Assembly (NCBI GenBank): GCA_965153455.1
Contig: OZ234494.1
Span: 6,262,001-6,326,000, forward strand
Direction: 5' to 3'
Source: Sphagnum compactum
Lineage: Eukaryota > Bryophyta > Sphagnopsida > Sphagnales
DNA: 64,000 nucleotides
Part shown: piece by piece, positions 24,285 to 36,900 of the stretch
Position numbering within the stretch: the stretch's first letter is position 1
How the letters are laid out: every line of letters begins with the position of its first letter
Position numbers and translations under genes: made by a program
The notes under the pieces: model-generated
Database searches by the model: none
What the model saw: the letters and a program-made list of their open reading frames with translations, nothing else
Told to the model about the DNA's origin: nothing

Positions 24285-26570
24285 GCAATGTGCTCAGGAC
24301 TCAGGAAAAATAACCTCCGGTTATGGGTCTTTGAGAACTGCCAGTTATCAGTTTCCATTTCTAGTAACTGCCCAACACTGGTGTATTCATCCCCTGTGCA
24401 AGTTCTTACTTGTGTGTAGCTAGACTGTAGCTTTCCTTCTATTGAAGAGTTCAAGTTTGTGTACATACATATATATAGAGAGAGAACACCATTTTCCTAA
24501 CATATAGAAAAACACTCCAAAAAAGAAAAACCTCAATAGTAGGTACCTCTTTGAATATAAACAACATACAAAGAATATTGGGTGAGGGTTATTTACCAAT
24601 GTAAAATCTTCAACAGAAGATAGAACAAGGGGTGTGTCACATTGTGGCCTTGCCATTTACATTAAAAAGTATCTTCAGGCAAAAAAAAGAGTTATGGAAA
24701 CGCAAATATTTCACCATGCAAAAGTATAATCTTTAAGAAACCTCTAAAAGAAACCAAAATCCTTCAAGATATATTATAACTCTATAATTAATCTCAAGTT
24801 TCAACACAAGCCAAAATTATCATCTTTCAAAAATCCTCATATAAAAATAAACCTTTTACCTAAGGGCCAAAATCCCTTAAGCTACTATACTCTATAATGA
24901 ATCTACACACAATATCCTTGCCTTCTTGGTAGGCCAACAACAAAAACATTATGTGTTTGTGCCATGTGGTGATTTTCATTCCCATAATCATCATTTTAAC
25001 ATTGGCCATTCTTCAAGTTGATCCATGTGCTCTATATCGATTTAAAGTGTCTCCTTTAAATTACTACATACAAAAGCTAGATATGTTGTCATTTTATTTT
25101 GTGTTGGTAATCCATCTCATCATTTGCTACGAATATAATCAAACCCAAGTTGGATTTAGTCCAAAAAAGCCTTTGTAGGGCTGAGAGCCCCAAAATGTTT
25201 CTTTCATTTTGGCGAAATTTCACACCCAAAAATACAAATAGCTATAACATAGCCAATTGTTTTTTCCAATATTGGCATGCTCTTCAATATAGGTAGGGGA
25301 AAATTCATTCCCAAGTATTTGAAATCCCTCCATCACTTCCATGTCCCTCATTGACTTAGGATCAAATGCAATGCCACCACAATATGTATTGAGCTACATA
25401 TGAAAAATCATCTGTCTTACATAATCTCATTATTTCTTTTTCTTTGTTTAATAATTGACCATTTATAATATTATATTATCTTTGCCCTTGTAAATTTTTT
25501 GAAATTTATCAATCTAACTTCCCAATATTTTCAAAGAAAAATCTTAATCATGGGGAACACAACCACATAACGTGGGGTATCTTTCTTCCATCAAATGCAC
25601 AGGCCTCTTACAAGATAATGCATTATTTATCAATATGTGCATTATATTCACAAGATCAACATTTCCAATTGAAACAAAATGTAAGCACCAAAATGTGCAA
25701 TCTATATAATTTTTCAAATGATTTGTGCTCAATTGCCTTTAACCTATTTTTTTTTTCTTTTCCTAGCCACCTCATTCCTTTCCCCTACCCACATACATGG
25801 ATATTGGAAAAAAAATTAACATATGCCTTTCCATGTCCACTAGATTTATTTATTTATCTATTTATTTGACATTCCTATAAATAAATTTTCTTTAAAACTC
25901 ACCTTTAATAAAAAGAAAATACTCAAACAGAAATTAGGTATATCATTTGAGCTCAACCATTGGTTATATATGTAAATTGCACACCTAGTTTTTACCCAAA
26001 TGACTTTTCACAACTTTTAATTTCTGAAGCAATTCAATTAAAATTACAACTCTAACTGAAAGGTATTAGAAGATTAGATACCCAATAATAATAATAATAA
26101 TAATAATAAGTCTTGAAATTATAAAAAGGATTAGAAAATACAACAATGAAAAGAACTAGGACATTAAGCAAGAAATGAAACATTGAAAAGCAAGAGCCCA
26201 ACCAGGAGGTAAATTTTTCATCATTGAGCAACTAACTACCTATTCAAAGGGACAACAAAGATATTTGGATAGGTACCCTTAAACCTTCACAGTAGACCTA
26301 ACCATTGCCAATCTAAATGTTGAAGTTTAAACAAACTATCAATGACCCAAGTTAATCTAACCACTCAAACCAAGAAATGTGCATTCAAAAGTACTTTAGA
26401 TTGTACTCTAAGTTAGACTAGCTTGCAGTAGCAACTAAACAAGACAAAACTCAAAGCAAAGAAATATGCACTCAAAAACTACTCCACTGTCCACATCCAC
26501 TCTGAAAAAGTTGAAGCAACTTCACTAAAGACACCTCATGCTACATATTGCCCCAAGTTCCATTCTATAT
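24285..26570. other. AT-rich intergenic DNA
   Basis: No supported gene. CATTTTGGCGAAATTTCACA at about 25207 is identical to the start of dispersed repeat copy A (8777), so a fragment of that family is present. An AAT trinucleotide run lies at 26084-26109. Confidence 0.4.
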
Positions 26571-26573
26571 AAA

Positions 26574-27494
26574 CTAGTTTGAACCCCGTGCCTAATGCAC
26601 AGGCGTGTTATTTCAACAATGTTTGGTTCATGTTTTAGTTTTTTTTTAAACATTTATCTTTTTTTTTTATGTGTTTTCTATTTTTATTATTATTTTGTAT
26701 AATAAAAATAAAGTGTTTCTTTTTCACTTTTGTATTTTTGTTTATTTGGATGCAAGTTTGAAGTTTGGAGAAAGAAGACACACCTCGTTCTTTTTCAAGT
26801 AGGGTTTTTCTTCATTATTATAAGTTTTATTTTTTCTTATTTTCTACTCTTTATTTGGTTTCTTCTTTTTTGTAATTTTTTTTCTTTTAAAATGATTTTA
26901 CTGTATTTCCCTTTCCTTGTTTAATTTGTTTCCATTCCTTTTTTATAGTTTTTGTGTTTTTACTTTTTTTTGTTTATGTTTGTTTCATGTTTTTATTTTT
27001 TCTATTCTTATTTTGTCTATCTTCATTTTTTTTCTATTTTTATGCGTTTATTTATTTATTTAGTTTCTATTTTCTTTTCCAAAAAAATTCTAGTTTTTCT
27101 AATATGTTTTATAATAAAAATAATTTTAAAAAACTTTTTTATTTTTGTTTGATTAGATGCAGGTTTGAAGTTTGGAAAAAGAAGACAAACCTCATTTTTG
27201 TTTCAAGTATGGTTTTTTTTCTCTTTCTTTTGCTCTCTGTTTTGTTTCTTATTTTTTGTTATCTATTTTTTAATTTTTTTTGAAGATTATTTAACTGTAT
27301 TTCCCTTTTTTGTTTCATGTTTAAATGTTTACAAAAAGTTTCTAATTGTTAAAGTGTTTTTCTGTTTTTTTTTTTCTAGTTTTTCCCCTTTATAAAATAT
27401 ATATTTGTTCTGTTTGGATGGATGACGGACGGATGGATGGAAAGCTTCATTTCATCCCGAAGCTTCACGACCACGACGTCCTTTACTATATAGA
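26574..27494 (-). mobile_element. Helitron-like element, T-rich, non-autonomous
   Basis: On the minus strand the 3' end is CTAG followed by T (26577-26574, T opposite 26573). It is preceded by a GC-rich hairpin (plus strand 26586-26606, CGTGCCT pairing with AGGCGTG through two wobbles) and a short spacer, which is the Helitron 3' signature. The 5' end (minus, from 27494) begins TCTATATAGTAAAGGACG and resembles the ends at 39932 and 42147. The base before TC is T, not the usual A. The body is extremely T-rich on the plus strand. It contains a roughly 410 bp tandem duplication: TTTGAAGTTTGGAGAAAGAA at about 26757 and its partner at 27165. There is no Rep/helicase frame; the local phenylalanine-rich open frames are artefacts of the T-rich body. 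Confidence 0.65.
26700..27400. repeat. About 410 bp tandem duplication inside the T-rich Helitron
   Basis: Anchors repeat in the same order. TTTGAAGTTTGGAGAAAGAA (about 26757) matches TTTGAAGTTTGGAAAAAGAA (about 27165), and ACTGTATTTCCCTTTCCTTG (about 26900) matches ACTGTATTTCCCTTTTTTG (about 27294). The copies differ by indels in the T tracts. Confidence 0.65.
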
Positions 27495-27681
27495 ATAGTG
27501 TGACCCTCACTTTGTCCCATATGACTTGCCCTGAGCTTTACTCTTGCAAGCTTCATAATTAATTGCAAGGAGGAGAATACAATATATCTATGGAGACTAT
27601 CCAAAGCCTGTGCACAATTTTTTATCCCTTTGTACATTTTCCTAATCTTTGGTGTGTCTATCAATAAAGTTTTGCAGGGGT

Positions 27682-27699
27682 TACACACACACACACACA
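27682..27699. repeat. AC dinucleotide microsatellite
   Basis: About nine AC units. Confidence 0.95.
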
Positions 27700-28940
27700 A
27701 AGCCTTGTAAGTCAATCAAAGATGCCCATCACAATATAAAAAACATTGAACTTTGGGGGTCCCCAAAACTAATTAATATGAACCACAATAGTACTCATAA
27801 TAATTGCCCCGTGATTGACTCTTACAATCATGATGACTTTGAAAAAATGTCGATTAACACATATTTTAGTGCATGGGTCGTATAGTGTGAATTGTTTTCT
27901 ATGACATTATATCCTAATGGGGAGGGGGCAATGCATTAGAAAACCATACGTTGGAAAATCACAAGTTATATATACACAATCATTAATTCATGTTGTGGGC
28001 CTTCACTAAAATGGTGTGGTAAATGTTATTAGCTACTTTGTGTACATGGGTTTAGGGTTTAGGTTTTCTTAGATTGGCATACTAAATGAATTGTAATTTG
28101 CATACAGACACTTTGCAAGATGTCCAGCATCTGACATTTTTTAACTGTCCATGTTATTCACACTCATGAAATAATGTTTTATTGCAGTTCCTCTTCTACA
28201 GAGACCTACATTGCTGGTCATTTATTGATTAGAGTTTTGTATAAATGGAGTTTGACACTAAAGAAGGGCAACAATTATTTTTGTCATCCACTCTGCACTT
28301 TGGCATTGTTGCTAGATGCTTGTGAAGCTGGGCAAATTTGTCATTTCAAACTCAGAAAAAAATTGTACAATGCTTTGTTTTTGCCCAGGATTTTTTGAAA
28401 TTATGAACTCGAGAAAGCTTCTTTCATGGATGATAAATGTGTTCTTGTATATATGACAACTAAATGAAGAGCTATCCTAAATGAACCCAAGTTAGCAGCC
28501 GAAAAGAATCCTAGTCAGCCAGTCACATCACACGAATACCAATCAAATAACCCGACTCCAGTGTTGTTTTTAACTTGCAAAATTGAGCCAAAATGCTGAA
28601 TTTTAAAAATGACGTGGTGCGAGTTTCATGCAGAGAAGAAATGAAACCTTGTAGTTATCATTACTGTAGCTTAACTGTCAGCTTCCGCAGATCATGATTT
28701 TATAGCTACTGATCTGATCTAACAAATATTACAGATCCAGACCTGTAATTGTCTACTATGATATTGTTATGAATGGTAACATTATTCAAATCATAACCTG
28801 CAATAATTCCAAGTGATTTTCAACACCTTTCAGACTTTCACAAAAATTTGTTTCAACATTTAAAGGATTCTTAACGATGAAACTGAGGTTAGCATCAACA
28901 ATGTACTCTCCACACTAGATTACAAATTAATAGTTTGACA
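27700..28940. other. Intergenic DNA
   Basis: No gene recognised. A short TTTAGGG-type motif pair is present near 28050. Frames up to 78 codons have no recognisable domain. Confidence 0.4.
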
Positions 28941-29290
28941 CTTAGAGCATCTCCACCATGGCTAGCTCCATAACAATTTCCTTCTTATCAAATCTGGCTA
29001 CTCTTCAATAAAGACAGCCCAAAATGCTAGATACTATGGTCATTTCAACCTTTTTAAACAGATTTTCCTAATGTGAATTTGACAGTGACAAATTATTGGT
29101 CTACATGTAAAGGTGTATAATTAGCCTTTTGCTATTTGAATTGATCTTTTTAATGTTTGTGGGTGGAGAGACTCAGCATTAAACATCAACTTATTTTAAT
29201 GTAAAAGTGCCATTTATCACTATGGGGTAGAGAATAACTTATTTTAATGTAAAAGTGTGGTTTACCACTGTGGGGTAGAGATTCTCTTAG
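28941..29290. mobile_element. Degenerate GAGCATCTCC-type MITE with internal 47 bp repeats
   Basis: The left end is CTTAGAGCATCTCCACCATG (28941). The right end (about 29265-29290) reads in reverse complement CTAAGAGAATCTCTACCCCA, an imperfect partner. Inside, AACTTATTTTAATGTAAAAG starts at 29189 and 29236, a 47 bp tandem duplication whose units end GGGGTAGAG. The right terminus therefore appears to have been copied inward. Confidence 0.65.
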
Positions 29291-30681
29291 CAAGTTGTGC
29301 AATTCCCACTACCCAATTTCCAAATTTTGTAGAAACCATGTAAACCGAACTCATAGAACTCATGAAAACCCTCTTACCAATTTCCTATTGCCTTTGGAGG
29401 GCACCTTATAGTGAATATCCATCCTAGAGAAGAGGAGGGTTTTTGCACCTACTCCTTAAAACAATACCTACAATACATGAACAATTGCAATATCCTTACA
29501 AATTGGAAAAATCATATCATTTTTCCCTTCTTCTAATGAGGTGAAAAGTGGCTGGTAACTAGTTGACCAAATGCGGTCAAGGGAGGGGGAAGGTTTTTGT
29601 GTTGTGTTCCCCATCCATTCCCAATCATGTTCCAGCAATGTTCATATTGAACATTTGCATGTTCCTAATGGTGTTTCTAACATGGATTCTAAACCTAATT
29701 TGCAACCCAAATCGCTACTTCTTCCTCTCTTCACATGGGCAGAGAAATTGCTGGCCAGTAGTATTCTTCAATGTCTAAAAGCTACACAACCAGAACATGA
29801 AGGTCTGGGTTGGCAGATTATGTCATTTTGTTTGATGACACTATATAACATAATCTTCCAGTGATGATCATAGGCTCATAATTTTTATTGACCCAAAAAT
29901 GTGTCTATTGACACATGAAATTTTCTTCTGAATCCTCGAATCTGCCAACTACACCAGACCTTAATGTTATGGGAACAGCCTTGCTGTGCACATTATGTGG
30001 GGGAAGAGCGATGCCCAGCTTGTACCAAACAGATGCACCTGGCGCCTTATCAAACACAATGGACAGGGGGCTTGACCATTCTGTAGTGCGTACGCACGTA
30101 CTTATGCAACTTGCTTCACATTGAATTTCGTTTCAATACCAATCAAAACTGTGTTGCAGCTGGAATTTTGCTGGAATTTCTTGTTGACCAAGATCAAAAT
30201 CTCCATTAAATAGCTACAAATGTGATGTTCAGAGCTCCTCAGAAATTGAGTTATTTCACACATCAACCTCAACCAACAACGTGATTAATTGTGTGGCTCA
30301 GTGCACCATCCATTGAAAACGCATTATGACTCAGTTGAAGATGAACCATAACAAAGTCATCAAGGTTCCATAGATGTTGTAGCTTGCAACCTATCATGTA
30401 AACTCTCCTCCTTTTCCCTCACACGATCTAGGTAACTATGAGTGTATGGTGTATGCAGTTTGATGGGTTAGAACCACCAGTTCTGGTTCTGGTTAGGAAG
30501 AACCAAACCCTAAACCTTAAACCCTAACCTCCAATCAACCCTTGGAACTGGAACTAGAATCTACCTTTTTGAAGAATTGAACTGAGAACCAGATTTATGT
30601 GGTAACTGTATTCCAATTAACTGTATTTGTGGTGCAAAGCCTTGATGGCTTCAAATTGTCGACCTAATGTACTAGAGTCCA
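29291..30681. other. Intergenic DNA with a dispersed-repeat fragment
   Basis: No gene supported. 30290-30345 matches 18520-18600. 30478-30560 has CCAGTTCTGGTTCTGG and a short CCCTAAACC cluster. Open frames at 29563-29864 and 29915-30124 have no recognisable family. Confidence 0.4.
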
Positions 30682-30835
30682 CACTACAACAAAAGGTGTC
30701 CCTATACTCCAAGTGATTTCATTGGATTTTGAGTGAATTCACTGGTTGTAGTGAACGGGGACCAATGAAGAAGCAGTGAATTCATTGATCTAGTGAATGG
30801 GGACTAGTGAACTGTAGCCACATTTTGTAGTAGTG
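30682..30835. mobile_element. 154 bp CACTA-type MITE with 3 bp target duplication
   Basis: Starts CACTACAACAAAAGGTG and ends CACATTTTGTAGTAGTG, which reads CACTACTACAAAATGTG in reverse complement. CCA flanks both sides (30679-30681 and 30836-30838), the 3 bp duplication expected of CACTA (En/Spm) elements. It is too short to encode anything. It contains sub-terminal inverted motifs (GATTTCATTGGATTTTGAGT and the GAATTCACT / AGTGAATTC group), as CACTA elements often do. Confidence 0.85.
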
Positions 30836-30852
30836 CCAACAAATTATTTAGC

Positions 30853-30955
30853 TTCATAATTTTGTGATGTAGCAACCTAAATGGTGATCATCAATTAGAT
30901 GACTTAACCAAAACATGAAAATAAAAATGTTTAAGAATCTATCTATATTGTTGGT
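30853..30955 (+). repeat. Dispersed repeat family, copy C
   Basis: ATAATTTTGTGATGTAGCAA, then ATGGTGATCATCAATTAGAT and GACTTAACCAAAACATGAAA. This is the same block order as copies A and B, and it starts 15 bp after the CACTA-type MITE. Confidence 0.55.
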
Positions 30956-33900
30956 TATATACTAGAACCTACTCTAGAATTCGATGATTTTTTAACAGAA
31001 ATTCTTTTCTTTTCAAAATTTGGCAATCAAAAACTCATTTTTCACATTTTTTATATAAATTTTTTTTGCCAACTAGTGTTCTCAATATAATGACCACCAC
31101 ATTCCCACTTGATTACTATGAAATGACTACTTTAAAAAGTAATGGGTCAGCCAATCAAGATTATGTGTTGGAACATGATTCATATTCACATGTTAAAAAA
31201 AAATTTAAACTCATTATTAACAAACTTACTTGAACAAATTGTTTTAATTATTATGACCCCAAAGTTATTGTGTTATATTTCAAGAAAATATCATTTTCAA
31301 CTAATTTTAAATCATTTTAAAACAAGAATATTCAACAAAACCATTTGGTTATTGTGTTTTAATAATGTTTTTAGATATTTTAAATTTATTAGAATCATTT
31401 CAAACTTATTCAAGCGTTCCCATAATATATTTTAAACTTTGCTCTATAAGCACAACAAATATCAACATTAAGTCAATTACCACTTCAAAATGTGTAAGCT
31501 TAAGCATTGGTTACACTTGCAATTGGTCCATTTATTGTGAATTCACCCAACTAGTGAAAAAACAACACCAAAAAAACCAAAAAAAACCTACTTGACAATT
31601 GTACATAGTATTCATGAATTTTCATCACATATTTTGTTAGATGTCAATGATAACAATAATAATGGACCCTAGATGTGCCCATAGATAAAATTATTTGGTT
31701 CAAGGGATGAAGTTCTCCATGTACACATTCTGATGTAGATACAGTATTGAATTGTTCAACAAGTGACATATGTAATGGTTTTTAATGGGGAAATCTTGGT
31801 CAATTGATCAAACCTTTTGAGGGGAATATTTTTCTTTGAATTTCCAAAATATGTGAGTAAAAATATTAAGTTTCATGTATTAATTATTGGGTAAAAAGAA
31901 TTAATCTACTTAGTTTATAATAGGATTATGTTTATTCTAAAAACCAGAATATACTTAATATAAGGTATATGTTAATCCCCAATATTAAGAAAAAAAAAAG
32001 GAAAAATATAACAGAGGAAGTAAAGATTTTAAGTATTAGTTATTAGTAGGTTCAATTAACAAGTTAATAAATGAACTAACAAATGAACTTGTAACTAAAC
32101 GCGGGGAAATGTGAAATGAACATGGAAGAATATGAAGTGAAAAATCCCTCCACATCATTTCAAGATGGGTTAATCTAATTTTTAAACCATTTTAATCCTA
32201 AAACCAAAGCCGTAGATGTGCTCAAAATAGGTCATGGAATGGATTGGATTTGAAAATATTTGAAATGGACAACATTGTAATTTAAAACCATTTTAAAATT
32301 GATACCTATTGGAGTCATGCATTAATAAGCACATTATAACAATTATGGGATAGCATTCTAGGTCGTGGTTTAGGATGTGACAATTGAATCATTTTGAAAA
32401 AACTCATTTGAGATGGATATTTTGCTTTGACATTTCCTCATTATGTGCATATTGTCATATTGGCAAATATTTTTAATTGAATAAAAGAAGTTGACCAAAC
32501 CCTTACATTCTATAATTGGAGGATATGTTAAGTACTTGTTATACATCTAAAAAAATAGTGGTTTTACCACATGATTTTACCATGTTCAATGTTGAATGTC
32601 TTCATTGTTCCTTGCGACTTCAAGTATTAAAGATTTTAAATAAAATAAATACAACGTATCAATTTTTGATGCAAACAAAAAATCATAATTAAATTTAGGG
32701 TGACTTAAATATGTACATATTTAAATTTAAATAATACCATAATACTTGGGCAGCTTTGGTATTCATGTTAAATAGTTTTTTTTTTAATTTTATTTCGACA
32801 ATATTTATTTAAAATTTTAAAATTAGGTTCTTAAATTTTTTGAATATATTAAAATTCAGCATTTATGGATGGTCCAAGATTGCAAGGTAACATTCATTGT
32901 AATATTCAATCATGAAATACTTGTCCACCAGTTGAAAATACTAATCACAACCATTTTTTTAATATCATTTTTTTATTAAAAAAGGGTAAGGATTTTCACG
33001 TAACCCAATAACATTATCCGAGCTTCAATCCATTGTTGGTCAAATGAATTTTCCTTCAAAATAATTTTACAAGACTTCATAATCCAAATCCACCAAAAAC
33101 AAAAACTAATAAGACCTATGTTGCAAAGGTTTATGCTTGCAAAATAATGTGTACACCCTTCTTAAAATTGTGTTACACCACAGTAGAAACCTCGTTGCAA
33201 GAAACTACATGAAAAAAAAGAAAAAATGTGTTACAACCAAAGTAGTTTGGACTTTTTTTCTAATAAAATTGTTGTAACATCACCAATGCATGATTGGCTA
33301 GACATTTACAATGTTCATATAGTCCAAGCACACTCCAACAAATGAAAATTCATCTCACACTAAACTAGCATGCTCATCATTCCCAACCTAAATACCAGAT
33401 GCCCAGAAATTATAGTTGTATTTTAGGAGGAAACATATGCTTTGGCACTAGAAAGAAGAAACCATCACAAGACCCATTTTTAGGAATTCCATATACACAC
33501 AACAAATACACAAACAAAAGTAACTCATTTAGTACATGGAATCATGCACCCTTAAAGATAGATTATGTACATCTTCATTGTAAAAAAGATGATGTAATAC
33601 TTCCCAATCTGGTCATATTATTACATCTGGATCCATCAAAATGAAAACCTTCAAGCGAGCCCATGTGCTGTTGCATTAATGCACTAAGCTCACACAATAG
33701 GTATCAAATACCTTAAAGGAAAGACATGGTTTATTCATTGTTTGTTGATCCATTAAAGGAAAAACTTTGTCACAAGCAAAACCATGGGAGATTTCTACTA
33801 ACATCAACATTTTTCTAACAATAATCAAAACTTTGAAGTTATAATATCTTTCAAGTCTAAGTCTATCTAGAAAAACAACTACCTAGCAAGGAGGAGGAGA

Positions 33901-36900
33901 ACACATTACATACTTATACTTAGCCAACAAAATAAGTGAGTAGGATAGGCAAGACTTCTTTATGTACTATCCTCGAAACAACACCTTGTTTAATGCATGT
34001 AGTGTAAAATTTTAACGTTCAATGTCCCCCATGGGATCAAAACAGGAAATCCAAAATAATAACCATAACAATAATAAATCCAACCATTAGTTTTTGAAAA
34101 TTTCTCAATATGATCCATCTTCAAGTTTCTAATGTTATATATATTTTGGAACACATGTGGTAATGAAATGTATATATTAAAAAACAAAGGATAGTTCATG
34201 CATGAGATTTGGAAAAAAAGTTCAACCATGTAATGCATAATGGGAATGAAAATTAAGGATAAATTATTTTTAAACATGTAACTATTTTCAATCTTGTACA
34301 TTCATTTACAAATACATTCAAATGTCAAATGATTGTTATTTAATTCATTGTTTGATTGTAGATAATATTTTTAAAAAATCATCATGTCATCAATTATCCA
34401 TTACTATTTTAACAATAGATGAAAATAAAAAATTGCCAAAAGGTAAAGGCAAAGTGACAATTTCCATTCAACATGTGGTTCAAAAGAAAAAACCCCATAA
34501 TTGAATTGGGAGTTGTAAGAAATAATGTCTCTATTGAAATCCAAATGTGGTGACCATGTTCCAAGTCTTGACAATGTGGAACCTAAAGATACTTTTGAAT
34601 CCGCATTGAATAAATGGAAACAAATATTTATTATTTACAATAAAGCTATGTTTGACACACATTCATCACATTATTGCAATTATCTAAGGGCATATTTACA
34701 ATCAAGGTCATTCAAAGGATTGAATGACCTCATTTTAATTGATTAACCATTATGAATATGCATGTTACATATTGTCATACTTTTTTTGTTAAGTGAAGAT
34801 ATATATTATATTTATTATGTTTTAAGATAATTATAATTTCAATCTTAAACTAATTTCCTTAAGTGCCTTAAAAACTAGCTTAAGAACCTAACTCCTTCTT
34901 CCTAATTTTGTCAAAAAAACCAAAAATAATAGCAATATTTTTTCAAATCTCTTCATATTTAACCACAAATAGGGGGGGAGGGGGGGGGGGGGATGTTGTA
35001 CATGATGACATAAAATTTTAATAATATATAAATCATTAGTGGTTTTAGGATATGATGTTGAAACTTTGAAAGGCTTAAGGGCTAGAAAGAAAAGGATAGG
35101 TTTTTTTTCTTCTTTTTCTTCTTTTTCTTTTTCTTTTGTTAATTTTTAACTAATGCAAAATACAACTTTGTAGGAAGTCAAACATATATGTGTATACAAA
35201 TGACTAATAATTATTTGATTTTCAGTTTTTTGGCATTTAAAAGGTGAAAATATTAAACTAAAAAATCATGGAGTCTTTGAGTTTTGACATTTTTGTAAAA
35301 GGGGTTTAAACATGTCAAAATAATTCAAATAATTTTAACAACCCATTACAATACACATATCAACCATGTAGGATTAACCAAACATATTTATTATTCACCA
35401 AAACCACTGTGTTTACATGAGTTACCATAGGGTTAAAAAAAGAACAAGATTAACTAGTCTATTAGTTCCTTGTCCATGTTGTGGTAACCTAACTCCTAGC
35501 TAGTAGTACAATGCTACAATAGCTTGATTGTAATTGTATCCTCTAGTACTCTCTTGTTCAATGATTCTCATCTATTGTTGAATCTTAAATTTTATTTGAT
35601 GCAAAAAACTATGAACTAAACAACTTACAAATATGTCATGGATGGTTACGTTAATATTAATGTTTATTGATTGTTTGTGGAATACTAATGTATTGTAGAA
35701 TGTTGAAAGCATTCATGACAAAAGAACATAAGTTCTCTAGTTTTTTCATTGGGTCCAAATTGTAGGATAAAAATAGTTAATAGGAGGAATGGTTAGACAA
35801 TTCATAAATCGTCTTCTTGGATGGTTGGGGTCCAAGCATGTTAAAGTGGACCAAAATGTACGTCCATCCAAACATGGTAGTTTTTCAACATAAAAATAAG
35901 AAAATATGTTCATTTTTTTTTATAAATCTCATTATGGAAACCTTCATGAATCCATGTTTCCATTGATTTTTTATGAGTTAAATACAAAATTTGAATTTTT
36001 TTACTACAATAAAAGTAGGTGACAAGTAGGAATGAAATTAATATGTTAGTATTATGTTCATTTCTACATTTACATTAGACGTTAAATATATTTTGATTCT
36101 ACTATGAAAATTTTCAAAATTCACTAGTATATTTAGCATGTCATTAACATTTTTTTTTAAAATCCAATATTTAATTGACTTGTGTTTGAGTTCTAATCTA
36201 CTTTGTAGGTTGTGACATCTACTTGAATTTTGATGAATATATACAAACTACTTTAAACATGTGGTTTTCAAATATAGTTGTAATAAAATCAAAGAACTTC
36301 ATATAATTAAACATTAAAATAAATAATAACTTTAAATTCAATATACCAAGGCCTACTTGATGGCCACTTTTCATTTATGCTGCAAGATAAATTTTTTAAT
36401 ATATTTTACCATGCTTTTGCTCGTTGATGTGGTAACATGAGATTGGTCAAAAATGTTAAAACAATGTATTTACAATGTTTTCATGTTTCTAAAACACAAC
36501 GTTTATAAATGTTATTAATTTTTAAATGTGTTCAAAGGTATTCCATATTCATTAGATTACTTTCAATGTTAAATGACAAGTTATTTAAAAAAACATTGTA
36601 CAAATATGACACACATTTTCAACATTAATTTGATGGACTTGCAAACATGTAAAATAAGCATTGGGTAAGCATAAAATGACTTCCTTGTCTATGCTTGCAC
36701 CCCAATATAAAAGAACTTCAAATTAATATATTTGGACCCCTTTTTCTCAATGGCTTCATAAGCTAGGAAATTGATGGATGCCTTTTATTTCCAAAGATAT
36801 TTAAGGTGATACATGCCACCTTATCAATGAAGAAAAATTCATGGAGCTAAGTTCATTTGTATAAACTACTAAACAATTGTAAATTTTGAAATCATTATGC

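Noticed and set aside
26730-27395. Phenylalanine-rich membrane-like frames
   Set aside because: A T-rich tract codes for Phe, Leu and Tyr in every frame; this is not evidence of a membrane protein.
34322-34746. Two adjacent plus-strand frames (60 and 73 codons)
   Set aside because: They look slightly protein-like but have no known motif, no shared frame and no support from neighbouring sequence.
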